Assembly: GCF_034190915.1 (NCBI RefSeq)
Contig: NW_026947632.1
Span: forward strand, 372,001-436,000
DNA from: Cavia porcellus
Taxonomy: Eukaryota; Chordata; Mammalia; Rodentia; Caviidae
Direction: 5' to 3'
Length of the DNA stretch: 64,000 nt
Under the pieces are notes generated by a model that ran no database searches, was not told where the DNA came from, and saw only the letters and a program-made list of their open reading frames with translations. The position numbers and the translations under genes are program-made. Below, piece by piece: positions 1-14,576 of the stretch (positions are counted from its first letter, which is position 1; each line of letters begins with the position of its first letter).

Positions 1-3000
1 GAAACCTATCCTACATTGCCACTGCATTTTTCCTGTCCTACCCAAGCTGACCACACCGTGGCGCTTTTCTCCATCCTACATTGCCACTCACTGCCTATAC
101 TAATTCAGGCCCTCCGATTCACACCACCCCGTGATGTTTTTCTCACTCCTACTAGTGAATGGCCTGTTAGAAACCCTTACAATTCGCACCATCTCGCGAT
201 GTTTTTCAGAAAACTATCCTACATTGCCATTGCATGTTTCCTGACCTCCCCATGCTGACCACCCCATTGCCCTTTTCTCCATCCTACATTGCGACTCACT
301 GCCTACCCCAGTTCAGGCCATCCGATTCACACCACCCCGTGTTGTTTTTTTCACTCCCACTAGTGAATGGCCTGTTAGAAAACCTTACAATGCGCAACAC
401 CCCGCAATGTTTTTCAGAAACCTATTCTACATTGTCACTGAATATTTCCTTACCTACCCATGCTGACCACCCCGTGGCGCTCTTTTCCATCCTACATTGC
501 AACTCACTGCCTATACTAATTCAGGCTCTCCAATTAACACCACCCCATGATGTTTTTCTCATTCCTACTAGTGAATGGTCTGTTAGAAGACCTTACAATG
601 CGCACCACCCTGCGATGTTTTTCAGAGACCTATCCTACATTGCCACTGCATGTTTCCTGCCCTCCGCATTCTGTCCACCCCGTGGCGCTTTTCTCCATCC
701 TACATTGCCACTCACTGCCTATCCCAATTCAGGCCCTCCGATTCACACCAACCCGTGAGGGTTTTCTCACTCCTACTAGTGAATGCCCTGTTAGAAACCC
801 TTACAGTTCGCACGACCCCATGATGTTTTTCAGAAACCTATCCTACATTGCCACTGCAGGTTTCCTGACCTCCCCATGCTGACCACCCCATGGCGCTTTT
901 CTCCATCCTACATTGCCACTCACTGCCTACACCAGTTCAGGCCCTCCGATTCACACCACCCCGTGATGTTTTTCTCACTCCTAGTAGTGAGTAGCCTGTT
1001 AGAACCCCTAGCAATGTGCACCACCCCGCGATGTTTTTAGAAACCTATCCTACATTGCCACTGCATGTTTCCTGACCTGCACATGCTGACCACCCCGTAG
1101 CGCTTTTCTACATCCTAGGTTGCCACTCACTGCCTATCATAATTCATGGCCTCCGAATCACACCACCCCGTGATGTTTTTCTCACTCCTACTAGTGAATG
1201 GCCTGTTAGAAACCCTAACAATGCGCACCATCCCGGGATATTTTTCAGAACCCTATTATACATTGCCACTGCATGTTTCCTGACCTCCCTATGCTGACCA
1301 CCCCGTGGCGCATTTCTCCATCCTACATTACCACTCACTGGCTATCCTAATTCAGGCCCTCCGATTTACCCCACCCCGTGATTTTTTCTGACTCTTACTA
1401 GTGGATGGCCTGTTAGAAACCCTTACAATGCGCACCACCCCGCGATGTTTTTCAGAATCCTATCCTACATTGCCACTGCATGTGTCCTGACCTCCCCATG
1501 CTGACCACCCCGTGGCGCTTTTCTCCATCCTAGGTAGCCACTCACTGCCTATCCTAATTCAGGCCCTCTGACTCACAGCACCCCGTGATGTTTTTCTCAC
1601 TCCTACTAGTGAATGGCCTGTTAGAAACCCTTTCAATGCGCACCACCCCGTGATGTTTTTCAGAATCCTATCCTACATTGCCACTGCATGTTTCCTGACC
1701 TCCCCATGCTGACCAGCCCGTGGCCCTTTTCTCCATCCTACATCGCCACTTACTGTCTATCCTAATTCAGGCCCTCCGATTCACACAACCCCGTGATGTT
1801 ATTCTCACTCCTACTAGTGAATGGCCTCTTAGAAACCCTTACAATGCGCTCAGCCCCACGATGTTTTTCACAAAACTATCCTACATTGCCACTGCATGTT
1901 TCCTGACCTCCCCATTGTGTCCACCCCATGGCGCTTTTCTCCATCCTACTTTGCCACTCACTGCCTATCCCATTTTAGGCCCTCAGATACACACCAACCC
2001 GTGATGTTATTATCACTCCTACTAGTGAATGGCCTCTTAGAATCCCTTACAATGCGCACCACCCTGCGATTTTTTTTCAGAAACCTATCCTACATTGCCA
2101 CTGCATGTTTCCTGACCTACACATGCTGACCACCCAGTGGCGCTTTTCTCCATCCTACATTGCCACTCACAGCCTATACTAATTCAGGCCCTCGGATTTA
2201 CAGCATCCTGTGATGTTGTCCTCACTCCTACTAGTGATTGGCCTGTTACAAACCCTTACAATGCGCACCACCCCGCGATGTTTATCAGAAACCTATCCTA
2301 CATGGTCACGGCATGTTTCCTGACCTCCCCATGTTGACCACCCCGTGGCGCTTTTCTCCATCCTACATTGCCACTCACTGCCTATCCTAATTCAGGCCCT
2401 CCGATTTACCCCACCCCGTGATTTTTTCTCACTCTTACTAGTGAATGCCCTGTTAGAAACCCATACAATGCGCACCACCCCGCAATGTTTTTCAGAATCC
2501 TATCCTACATTGCCACTGCATGTTTCCTGACCTCCCCATGCTGACCACCCCGTGGCCCTTTTCTCCATCCTACGTTGCCACTCACTGCCTATCCTAATTC
2601 AGGCCCTCCGACTCACACCACCCCGTGATGTTTTTCTCACTCCTACTAGTGAATGGCCTGTTAGAAACCCTTACAATGCGCACCATCCCGGGATGTTTTT
2701 CAGAACCCTATTATACATTGCCACTGCATGTTTTCTGATCTCCCCATGCTGACGACCCCGTTGCGCTTTTCTCCATCCTGCGTTGCCACTCACTGCCTAC
2801 ACCAGTTCAGGCACTCCGATTCAGACCACCCCGTGATGTTTTTCGCACTCCTAGTAGTGAGTAGCCTGTTAGAAACCCTTGCAAAGAGCACCACCCCGCA
2901 ATGTTTTTCAGAAACCTATCCTACATTGCCACTGCATGTTTCCTGACCTCCCCATGCTGACCACACCGTGGCACTTTTCTCCATCCTACCTTGCCACTCA

Positions 3001-6000
3001 CTGCCTATCCTAATTCAGGCTCTCCGATTCACACCACAACGTGATGTTTTCTCACACCTACTTGTGAATGCCCTGTTAGAAACCTTTACAATGCGCACCA
3101 CCCCGCGATGTTTTTCAGAAACTTATCCTACATTGCCACTGCATGTTTCCTGACCTCCCCTTGCTGATCACACCGTGGCGCTTTTCTCCATCCTACATTG
3201 ACACTCACTGCCTATACTATTTCAGGCCCTCCGATTCACACCACCCAGTGATGTTTTTCACACTCCTACTAGTGAATGGCCAGTCAGAAACCCTTACAAT
3301 GCGCATCACCCTGCGATGTTTTTCAGAAACCTATCCTACATTGCCACAGCATGTTTCCTGACCTCCCTATGCTGACCACCCAGTGGCACTTTTCCCCAAC
3401 CTACATTGCCACTCACTGCCTATCCTATTTCAGACCCTCCGATTCACAAAGCCCCGTGATGTTTTTTTCACTCCTACTAGTGAATCGCCTGTTAGAATCC
3501 CTTACAATGCACCACCCCGTGATCTTTTTCAGAAACCTATCCTACATTACCACTGCATGTTTCATGACCACCTGATGCTGACCACCACGTGGCGCTTTTC
3601 TCCATCCTACAGTGCCACTCACTGCCTATCCTAATTCAGGCCCTCTGATTCACACAAACCCGTAATGTTTTTCTTACTGCTACTAGAGCATGGCGTGTTA
3701 GAAACAATTAAAATGCGCACCTCCCCGCGATGTTTTTCAGAATCCTATCCCAAATAGTCACTGCATGTTTCCTGACCTCCCCATGCTGACCACCCTGTGG
3801 CGCTTTTCTCCATCCTACATTGCCACTCACTGCCTATCCTAATTCAGGCCCTCCGATTCAAAACACCCCGTGATTTTTTCTCACTCTTACTAATCAATGG
3901 CCTGTTAGAAACCCTTACAATGCGCACCACCCCGCGATGTTTTTCAGAATCTCATCCTACTTTGCCACTGCATGTTGCCTGAACTCCCCATGCTGACCAC
4001 CCCGTGGCCCATTCCTCCATCCTACATTGCCACTCACTGCCTATCCTAATTCAGGCCTTCCGATTCACACAACCAGGTGATGTTATTCTCACTCCTATTA
4101 GTGAATGGCCTCTTAGAAACCCTTACAATGCGCACAACCCCGTGATGTTTTTCACAAACCTATCCAACATTGCCACTGCATGTTTCCTGCCCTCCCCATT
4201 CTGTCCACCCCATGGTGCTTTTCTCCATCCTACATTGCCATTCACGGCCTATCCTAATTCAGTCCGTCTGATTCACAAAAACCCGTGATGTTTTTCTCAC
4301 TGCTACTAGAGCATGGCGTGTTAGAAACAATTAAAATGCGCACCACCCCGTGATGTTTTTCAGAATCCTATCCTACATTGCCACTGCAGGTTTCCTGACC
4401 TCCCCATGCTGATCACCCCATGGCGCTTTTCTCCATCCTACATTGCCACTCACTGCCTATTCTTATTCAGGCCCTCCGACTCACACCACCCCGTTATGTT
4501 TTTCTCACTCCTACCAGAGAATGGCCTGGTAGAAACCCTTACAATGCGCACCACCCCGCGATGTTTTTCAGAATCCTATCCTACATTGCCACTGCATGTT
4601 TCCTGACCTCCCCATGCTTACCACCCCGTGGCCCTTTCTCCATCCTACATTGCCACTTACTGCCTATCCTAATTCAGGCCTTCCGATTCACACAACCCCG
4701 TGATGTTATTCTCAATTCTACTAGTGAATGGCCTCTTAGAAACCCTTACAATGCGCTCAACCCCACTATGTTTTTCACAAAACTATCCTACATTGCGACT
4801 GCATGTTTCCTGACCTCCCCATTGTGTCCACCCCATGGCACTTTTCTCCATCCTAGTTTGCCACTCACTGCGTATCCCAATTCAGGCCCTCCGATTCATA
4901 CCAACCAGTGATGTTATTCTCACTCCTACTAGTGATTGGCCTGTTAGAAACCCTTACAATGCGCACCATCCCGGAATGTTTTTGAGAAACCTATCCTACA
5001 TTGCCACAGCATGTTTCCTAACTTCCCCATGCTGACCACGCCGTGGCGCTTTTCTCCATCTTACATTGCCACTCACTGCCTATCCTAATTCAGGCCCTCG
5101 GATTCACACAAACCCGTGATGTTTTTCTCACTCTTACTAGTGAATGGCCAGTTAGAAACCGTTACAATTCGCGCAACCCCGCGATGTTTTTCAGAATCCT
5201 ATCCTACATTGCCACTGCATGTTTCCTGACCTCCCCATGCTGACCACCCCGTGGCGCTTTTCTCCGTCCTACGTTGCCACTCACTGCCTATCCTAATTCA
5301 GGCCCTCCGATTCACACAAACCCGTGATGTTTTTCTCACTGTTACTAGAGAATGGTGTGTTAGAAACAATTAAAATGCGCACCACCACGCGATGAGTTTC
5401 AGAATCCTATCCTACATTGCCACTGCAGATTTCATGACCTACCCATGCTGACCACTCTGTGGCGCTTTTCTCCATCCTACATTGCCACTCACTGCCTATC
5501 CTAGTTCAGGCCCTCCGATTCACACTACCCCGTGATGTTATTCTCACTCTTACTAGTGAATGGCCTGTTAGAAATCCTTACAATGCGGACCACCCCACGA
5601 TGTTTTTCATAATCCTATCCTACATTGTCACTGCATGTTTCCTGCCCTCCCCATATTGACTACCCCATGGCCCATTTCTCCATTCTACATTGCCAGTCAC
5701 TGCCTATCCTAATTCAGGCCCTCCGATTCACACCACCCCGTGATGTTATTCTCACTCCTACTAGTGAATGGCCTCTTAGAAACCCTTACAATGCGCACAA
5801 ACCCGCGATGTTTTTCACAAACCTATCCTACATTGCCACCGCATGTTTCCTGCCCTCCCCATTCTGTCCACCCCGTGGCGCTTTTCTCCATCCTACATTG
5901 CCAGTCACTGACTATCCCAATTCAGGCCCTCCGGTTGACACCAAACCCGTGAGGGTTTTCTCACTCCTACTAGTGAATGGCCTGTTAGAAACTCTTACAA

Positions 6001-7945
6001 TTCGCACGACCCCGCGATGTTTTTCAGAAACCTATCCTACATTGCCACTGCATGTTTCCTGACCTCCCCATGTTGACCATCCCGTGGCGCTTTTCTCCAT
6101 CCTACATTGCAACTCACTGCCTATCCTAATTCAGGCCCTCCTATTCACACAACCTCGTGATGTTATTCTCACTCCTACTAGTGAATGGTCTCTCAGAAAC
6201 CCTTACAATGCTCACAACCCCACGATGTTTTTCAGAAACCTATCCTACATTGCCACTGCAGGTTTCCAGACCTCCCCATGCTGACCACCCCGTGGCGCTT
6301 TTCTCCATCCTACATTGCCAAACACTGCCTATCCCAATTCAGGTCCTCCAATTCACACCACCCCGTGATGGTTTTCTCACTCCTACTAGTGAATGACGAG
6401 TTAGAAAACCTTACAATTCGCACGACCCCGCTATGTTTTTTAGAAACATATCCTAAATTGCCACTGCATGTTTCCTGACCTCCCCATGCTGACCACCCCG
6501 TGGCGCTTTTCTCCATCCTACAGTGCCACTCACTGCCTATCCTAATTCAGGCCCTACGATTCACAACACCCCGTGATGGTTTTCTCACTCTTACTAGTAA
6601 ATGGGCTATTAGAATCCCTTACAATGCGCACCACCCCGCGATGTTTTTCAGAAACCTATCCTCCATTGCTACTGCATGTTTCATGACCTACCCATGCTGA
6701 CCACCCCGTGGCGCTTTCTCCATCCTACATTGCCACTCACTGCCTATCCTAATTCAGGCGCTCCGATTCACACCACCCCGTGATGATTTTTTCACTCCAA
6801 CTAGTGAATGGCCTGTTAGAAACCCTTACAATACGCACTACCCCGCGATGTTTTTCAGAAACCTATCCTACATTGCCACTGCATGTTACCTGACTTTCCC
6901 ATGCTGACCACCCCGTGGCGCTTTCTCCATCCTACATTGCCACTCACTGCCTAACCTAATTCAGGCTCTCCGATTTACACCACAACGTGATGTTTTCCTC
7001 TCTCCTACTAGTGAATGGCCTGTCATAAACCCTAACAATGCACACCACCCCGAGATGTTTTACAGAAACCTATCCTACATTGCCACTGCATGTTTCCTGA
7101 CCTCACCATGCTTACCACCTCGTGGCGCTTTTCTCCATCCTACATTGCCACTCAATGCCTATCCTAATGCAGGCCTTCCGATTCACAATACCCCGTGATG
7201 ATTTTCTCACTCCTACTAGTGAATGTCCTGTTAGAAACCCTCACAATGCAAAACACCCGGCGATGTTTTTCAGAAAGCTATCCTACATTGACACTGCATG
7301 TTTCCTGACCTCCCCATGGTGAACACACCTTGTCGCTTTTCTCCATCCTACATTGCTACTCACTGCCTTTCCTAATTCAGGCCCTCCTATTCACACCAAC
7401 CCGTGATGTTTTTCTCATTCCTCCTAGTGAATGGCCTGTTAGAAACCCTTACAATGCGCACCACACCGCGTTGTTTTTCAGAAACCTATCCTACATAGGC
7501 ACTGCATGTTTCCTGACCTCCCCATGCTGACCACCCCGTTGCGCTTCTCTCCATCCTACATTGCCAATCACTGCCTATCCCAATTCAGGCCCTCCGATTC
7601 ACACCTTTCCGTGATGTTCTTCTCACTCCTACTAGTGAATGGCGTGTTAGAAACCCTTACAATGCGCACCAGCCCGTGATGTTTTTCAGAAACCTATCCT
7701 ACATTGCCACAGCATGTTTCCTGAGCTCTCCATGCTGACTACCCCATGGTGCTTTTCACCATCCTACATAGCCACTCACTCCCTATCCTTATTCACACCC
7801 TCCCTTTCACAAAACCCCGTGATATTTTTTTCACTCCTACTAGTGAATGGCGTGTTAGAAACCCTTACAATGCACCACCCTGCGATCTTTTTCAGAAACC
7901 TATCCTATATTGCCACTCATGTTTCCTGACCACACCATGCTGACC
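1..7945. repeat. Diverged satellite segment (older layer or array edge)
   Basis: About 38 monomers with the standard A-B-C order, but with many private substitutions and no near-identical partner elsewhere in the window. Faint higher-order order remains. The monomer at about 1,720 resembles the one at about 4,630, 14 monomers later. The series 1,720-3,000 lists the same monomer types as 12,522-13,900 with one type missing. The GTAGTGAGTAGC variant occurs near 990 and near 2,850 and then again in the younger blocks. Nothing other than satellite is present. Confidence 0.8.
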
Positions 7946-7950
7946 ACCCC

Positions 7951-10900
7951 GTGGCGCTTTTCTCCATTCTTCATTGCCACTCACTGGCTATCCTAATTCA
8001 GGCCCTCCGATTCACACCACCCCGTGATTTTTTCTCACTCTTACTAGTGAATGGCCTGTTAGAAACCCTTACAATGCGCACCACCCCGCGATGTTTTACA
8101 GAATCCTATCCTACATTGCCAATGCATGTTTCCTGACCTCCCCATATAGACCACCCCGTGGCCCTTTTCTCCATCCTACATTGCCACTCACTGCCTATCC
8201 TAATTCAGGCCCTCCGATTCACACCACCCCGTGATGTTTTTCTCGCTCCTACTAGTCAATGGCCTCTTAGAAACCCTTACAATGCGCACAACCCCGCGAT
8301 TTTTTTCACAAACCTATCGTACATTGCCACTTCATGCTTCCTGACCTCCCCATTCTGTCCGCCCCTTGGCGCTTTTCTCCATCCTACATTGCCAATCACT
8401 GCCTATCCCAATTCAGGCCCTCCAATTCACACGACCCCGTGATGTTTATCTCACTCCTACTAGTGAATGGCCTGTTAGAAACCCTTAAAATGCGAACCAC
8501 CCTGCGATGTTTTTCAGAAAACTAACCTACATTGCCATTGCATGTTTCCTGACCTCTCCATGCTGACCACCCCGTGAAGCTTTTCTCCATCCTACATTGC
8601 CACTCACTGCCTATCCCAATTCAAGACCTCCGATTCACACCACCCCGTGATGGTTTTCTCACTCCTACTAGTGAATGGCGTGTTAGAAAGCCTTACAATT
8701 CACACGACCCCGCGATGTTTTTCAGAAACCTATCCTACATTGCCACTGCATGTTTCCTGACTTCCCCATTCTGACCACCCCGTGGCCATTTTCTCCATCC
8801 TACAGTGCCACTCACTGCCTATCCTAATTCAGGCCCTACGATTCACACCACCCCGTGATGTTTTTCTCACTCTTACTAGTAAATGGGCCTTTAGAAGCCC
8901 TTACAATTCGCACCACACCGCAATGTTCTTCAGAAAGCTATCCTTCATTGCCACTGCATGTTTCCTGACCTCCCCATGCTGAGCACCCCGTGGCGCTTTT
9001 CTCCCTCCTACATTGCCACTCACTGCCTATCCTAATTCAGGCCCTCCGATTTACACCACCCCATGATGATATTCTCACTCCTACTAGTGAATGTCCTGTT
9101 AGAAACCCTTACAATGCACAACACCCGGCGAAGTTTTTCAGAAACCTATCCTACATTGACACTGCATGTTTCCTGACCTCCCCATGGTGAACACCCCTTG
9201 TCGCTTTTCTCCATCCTACATTGCCACTCACTGCCTTTCCTAATTCAGGCCCTCCTATTCACACCACCACGTGATGTTTTTCTCATTCCTCCTAGTGAAT
9301 GGCCTGTTAGAAACCCTTACAATGCGCAGCCCCCCGAGATGTTTTTCAGAAACCTATCCTACATAGCCACTGCATGTTTCCTGACCTCCCCATGCTGACC
9401 ACCCCGTGGCGCTTTTCTCCATCCTACATTGCCAATCACTGGCTATCCCAATTCAGGCCCTCCGATTCACACGACCCCGTGATGTTTATCTCACTCCTAC
9501 TAGTGAATGGCCTGTTAGAAACCCTTAAAATTCAAACCACCCTGCGATGTTTTCAGAAAACTATCCTACATTGCCACTGCATGTGTCCTGACCTCCCCAT
9601 GCTGACCACCCCATGGCGCTTTTGTCCATACCACATTGCCACTCACTGCCTATACCAATTCAGGACCTCCGATTCACACCACCCCGTGATGGTTTTCTCA
9701 CTCCTACTAGTGAATGGCGTGTTAGAAAGCCTTACAATTCACACAACCCCGCGATGTTTTTCAGAAACCTATCCTACATTGCCACTGCATGTTTCCTGAC
9801 TTCCCCATTCTGACCACCCCGTGGGCATTTTCTCCATCCTACAGTGCCACTCACTGCCTGTCCTAATTCAGGCCCTCCGATTCACACCTTCCCTTGATGT
9901 TCTTCTCACTCAAACTAGTGAATGGCGTGTTAGAAACCCTTACAATGCGCACCACCCCGTGATGTTTTTCAGAAACTTATCCTACATTGCCACAGCATGT
10001 TTCCTGACCTCCATATGCTGACCACCCCGTGGCGCTTTTCACCATCCTACATAGCCACTCACTCCCTATCCTTATTCACACCCTCCCATTCACAAAACCC
10101 CGTGATATTTTTTTCACACCTACTAGTGAATGGCGTGTTAGAAACCCTTACAATGCACCACACCGCGATCTTTTTCAGAAACCTATCCTATATTGCCACT
10201 GCATGTTTCCTGACCACACCATGCTGACCACCCGGTGGCGCTTTTCACCATCCTACATTGCCACTCACAGCCTCCTATCATTATTCACACCCTCCGATTC
10301 ACAACACCCCATAAAGATTTTCTCACTCCTTCTAGTGAATGGCCTGTTAGAAACCCTTACAATGCGAACCACCCCGCGATGTTTTTCAGAAACCTATCCT
10401 ACATTGTCACTGCATGTTTCCTGACCTCCCCATTCTGTCCACCCTGTGGCGCTTTTCTGCATCCTTCATTGCAACTCACTGCCTATCCCAATTCAGGCCC
10501 TTTGATTCACAGCACCCCGTGATGCTTTTCTCACTCGTACTAGTGAATGGCCTGTTACAAACCCTTACAATGCGCACCACCCCGCGATGTTTTTCAGAAA
10601 CCTATCCTACATTGCCACTGCATGTGTCCTGACCTCCCCATGCTGACCACCCCATGGCGCTTTTGTCCATACCACATTGACACTCAATGCCTTTCCTAAT
10701 TCAGGCCCTCCAATTCACACCACCCCATGAAGTTTTTCTCACTCCTTCTAGTGAATGGCCTGTTAGAAACCCTTACAATGCGCACCACCCCGCGATGTTT
10801 TTCAGAAACCTATCCTACATTGCCACTGCATGTTTCCTGACCTCCCGATGCTGACCAGCCCGTGGCGCTTTTGTCCGTCCTACATTGCCACTCACTGCCT

Positions 10901-12313
10901 ATCCTAATTCAGGCCCTCCGCTTCACACCACCCCGTGATTTTTTCTCACTCCTACTAGAGAATGGCGTATTTGAAACCCTTAAAATGCGCACCACCCCGC
11001 GATGTTTTTCAGAAATCTATCCTACATTGACACTGCATGTTTCCTGAACTCCACATGCTGACCACCCCGTGGCGATTTTGTCCGTCCTACATTGCCACTC
11101 ACTGCCTATCCTAATTCAGGCCCTCCGATTCACACAAACCCGTGATGTTTTTCTCACTGTTAACAGAGCATGGCGTGTTAGAAACAATTAAAATGCGCAC
11201 CACCCCGCGATGTTTTTCAGAATCCTATCCTACATTGCCACTGCAGGTTTCCTGACCTACCCATGCTGACCACCCCGTGACGCTTTTCTCCATCCTACGT
11301 AGCCACTCACTGCGTATCCTAATTCAGGCCCTCCGATTCACACCACCCCGTGATTTTTTCTCACTCTTACTAGTGAATGGCCTGTTAGAAACCCTTACAA
11401 TGCGCTCCACACCGCGATGTTTTTCAGAATCATATCCTACATTGCCACTGCATGATTCCTGCCCTCCCCATGCTGACCACCCCGTGGCCCATTTCTCCAT
11501 CCTACATTGCCACTCACTCCCTATCCTAATACAGGCCATCTGATTCACACCACCCCTTGATGTTATTCTCACTCCTACTAGAGAATGGCCTTTAGAAACC
11601 CTTACTATGCGCACAAACCCGCGATGTTTTTCACAAACCTATCCTACATTGCCACTGCATGTTTCCTGACCTCCGCATTCTGTCCACCCTGTGGCGCTTT
11701 TCTGCATCCTTCATTGCCACTCACTGCCTATCCCAATTCAGCCCCTCCTATTCACACCACCCCGTGATGTTTTTCTCACTCTTACTAATAAATGGGGTGT
11801 TAGAAGCCTTTACAATGCACACCACCCCGCAATGTTTTTCAGAAACCTATCCTACATTGCCACAGCATGTTTCCTGACATCCCCATGCTGACCACCCTGT
11901 GGCGCTTTTCTCCATCCTACATTGCCACTCACTGCCTATCCTAATTGAGTCCTTCCCATTCACAACACCCCGTGATTTTTTCTCACTCTTACTAGTCAAT
12001 GGCCTATGGGAAACACTTACAATGCGCACCACCTCGCGATGTTTTTCAGAATCTTATCCTACTTTACCACTGCATGTTTCCTGACCTCCCCATGCTGACC
12101 ACCCCGTGGCCCATTCCTCCATCCTACATTGCCACTCACTGCCTATCCTAATTCAGGCCCTCCGATTCACACCACCCCGTGATGTTATTCTCGCTCCTAG
12201 TAGTGAATGGCCTCTTAGAAACCCTTACAATGCGCACAACCCCGTGATGTTTTTCAGAATCCTATCCTACATTGCCACTGCATGTTTCCTGACCTCCCCA
12301 TGTTGACCACCCC
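7951..12313. repeat. Founder block P, near-identical to 21,244-25,607
   Basis: Corresponding bases lie 13,293 bp apart (about 64 monomers), becoming 13,294 after a one-T indel near 10,939/24,231. Shared private variants include CCGCCCCTTGG near 8,360/21,653 and the 206-bp monomer near 10,160/23,452. I saw only scattered single-base differences. The second copy lacks the next monomer (12,314-12,521), after which the offset falls to 13,086. Confidence 0.85.
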
Positions 12314-14182
12314 ATGGCGCTTTTCTCCATCCTACATTGCCACTCACTGCCTATACTAATTCAGGCCCTCCGACTCACACCAACGCGGTATGTTTTTCTC
12401 ACTCCTACTAGTGAATGGCCTGGTAGAAACCCTTACAATGCGCACCACCCCGCGATGTTTTTCAGAATCCTATCCTACATTGCCACTGCATGTTTTCTGA
12501 CCTCCCCATGCTGACCACCCCGTGGCCCTTTTCTCCATCCTACATTGCCACTTACTGCCTATCCTAATTCAGGCCCTCCGATTTACACAACCCCGTGATG
12601 TTATTCTCACTCCTACTAGTGAATGGCCTCTTGGAAACCCTTACAATGCTCTCAACCCCATGATGTTTTTCACAAAACTATCCTACATTGCCACTGCATG
12701 TTTCCTGACCTCCCCATTGTGTCCACCCCATGGTGCTTTTCTCCATCCTACTTTGCCACTCACTGCCTATCCCAATTCAGGCCCTCTGATTCACAGCAAC
12801 CCGTGATGTTATTCTCACTCCTACTAGTGAATGGCCTCTTAGAAACCCTTACAATGCGCACCACCCTGCGATTTTTTTCAGAAACCTATCCTACATTGCC
12901 ACTGCATGTTTCCTGACCTACCCATGCTGACCACCCAGTGGCACTTTTCTCCATCCTACATTGCCACTCACAGCCTATACTAATTCAGGCCCTCCGATTT
13001 ACACCATCCTGTGATGTTTTTCTCACTCCTACTAGTAATTGGCCTGTTAGAAACCCTTACAATGCGCACCACCCCGGAATGTTTTTCAGAAACCTATCCC
13101 ACATTGCCACAGGATGTTTCCTGACCTCCCCATGCTGACCACCCGGTGGCGCTTTTCTCCATCCTACATTGCCACTCACTGCCTATTCTAATTCAGGCCC
13201 TCGGATTCACACAAACCCGTGATGTTTTCTCAGTGCTACTAGTGCATGGCGTGTTAGAAACAATTAAAATGCGCAGCACCCCGCGATGTTTTTCAGAATA
13301 CTATCCTACATTGCCACTGCATGTTTCCTGACCTACCTATGCTGACCACCCCGTGGCGCATTTCTCCATCCTACATTGCCACTCTCTGGCTATCTTAATT
13401 CAGGCCCTCCGATTTACCGCACCCCGTGAATTTTTCTCACTCTTACTAGTGAATGGCCTGTTAGAAACCCTTACAATGCCCACCACCCCGCGATGTTTAT
13501 CAAAATCCTATCCTACATTGCCACTGCATGTTTCCTGACCTCCCCATTCTGACCAACCCCGGCGCTTTTCTCCATCCTACGTTTCGACTCACGGCCTATC
13601 CTAATTCAGGCCCTCCGACTCACACCACCCCGTGATACTTTTCTCACTCCTACTAGTGAATGGCCTGTTAGAAACACTTACAATGCCCACCACCCCGCGA
13701 TGTTTTTCAGAATCCTATCCTACATTGCCACTGCATGATTCCTGACCTCCCCATGCTGACGACCCTGTTGCGCTTTTCTCCATCCTACATTGCCACTCAC
13801 TGCCTACACCAGTTCAGGCCCTCCGAATCACACCACCCCGTGATGTTTTTCTCACTCCTAGTAGTGAGTAGCCTGTTAGAAACCCTTGCAATGCGCACCA
13901 CCCCGCAGTGATTTTCAGAAACCTATCCTACATTGCCACTGCATGTTTTCTGACCTCCCCATGCTGACCACACCGTGGCACTTTTCTCCATCCTACCTTG
14001 CGACTCACTGCCTATCCTAATACAGGCTCTCCGATTCACACCATCCCGTGATGTTTTTCTCACTCCTACTAGGGAATAGCTTGTTAGAAACCCTTACAAT
14101 ATGCCCCACCCCGCTATCTTTTTCAGAAACCTATCCTACATTGCCACTGCATGTTTCCTGACATCCCCATGCTGACCACCCC
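11899..14182. repeat. 11-monomer cassette, founder-like copy (2,284 bp)
   Basis: Eleven monomer types in fixed order. They include a 207-bp monomer with GTGATTTTTTCTC, one with GGCCCATTCCTCC, one with CCAACGCGGTATG, one with CTCACAGCCTATAC, one with GTGTTAGAAACAATTAAAAT, one with CCAACCCCGGCGC and one with CCTAGTAGTGAGTAGCC. The same order, with few changes, recurs at 39,519-41,801 and 41,802-44,084, and with three monomers missing at 30,785-32,444. Confidence 0.78.
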
Positions 14183-14560
14183 GTGGCGCTTTTCTCCACC
14201 CTACATTGCCACTCACTGCCTATCCTAATTCAGGCCCTCCGATTCACACCACAACGTGATGTTTTTCTCATTCCTCCTAGTGAATGGCCTGTCATAAACC
14301 CTAACAATGCGCACCACCCTGAGATGTTTTACAGAAACCTATCCTACATAGCCACTGCATGTTTCCTGACCTCCCCATGCTGACCACCCCATTGAGCTTT
14401 TCTCCATCCTATATTACCACTCACTGCCTAACCCAGTTCAGGCCCTCCGATTCAAACCACCCCGTGATGTTTTTCTCACTCCTAGCAGTGAATAGCCTTT
14501 TAGAAACCTTTACAATGCGCACCACCCCGCAATGATTTTGAGAAACCTATCCTACATTGC
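13146..14560. repeat. Block Q, pairs with 16,885-18,300
   Basis: About seven monomers that match 16,885-18,300 at a constant offset of 3,739 bp. Shared variants include the AACAATTAAAATGCGCAGC monomer, CCAACCCCGGCGC and CTAGGGAATAGC. The two copies differ by scattered substitutions, for example CTCATTCCTCC near 14,270 against CTCACTCCTAC near 18,009. Confidence 0.75.
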
Positions 14561-14576
14561 CACTGCATGTTTCATG

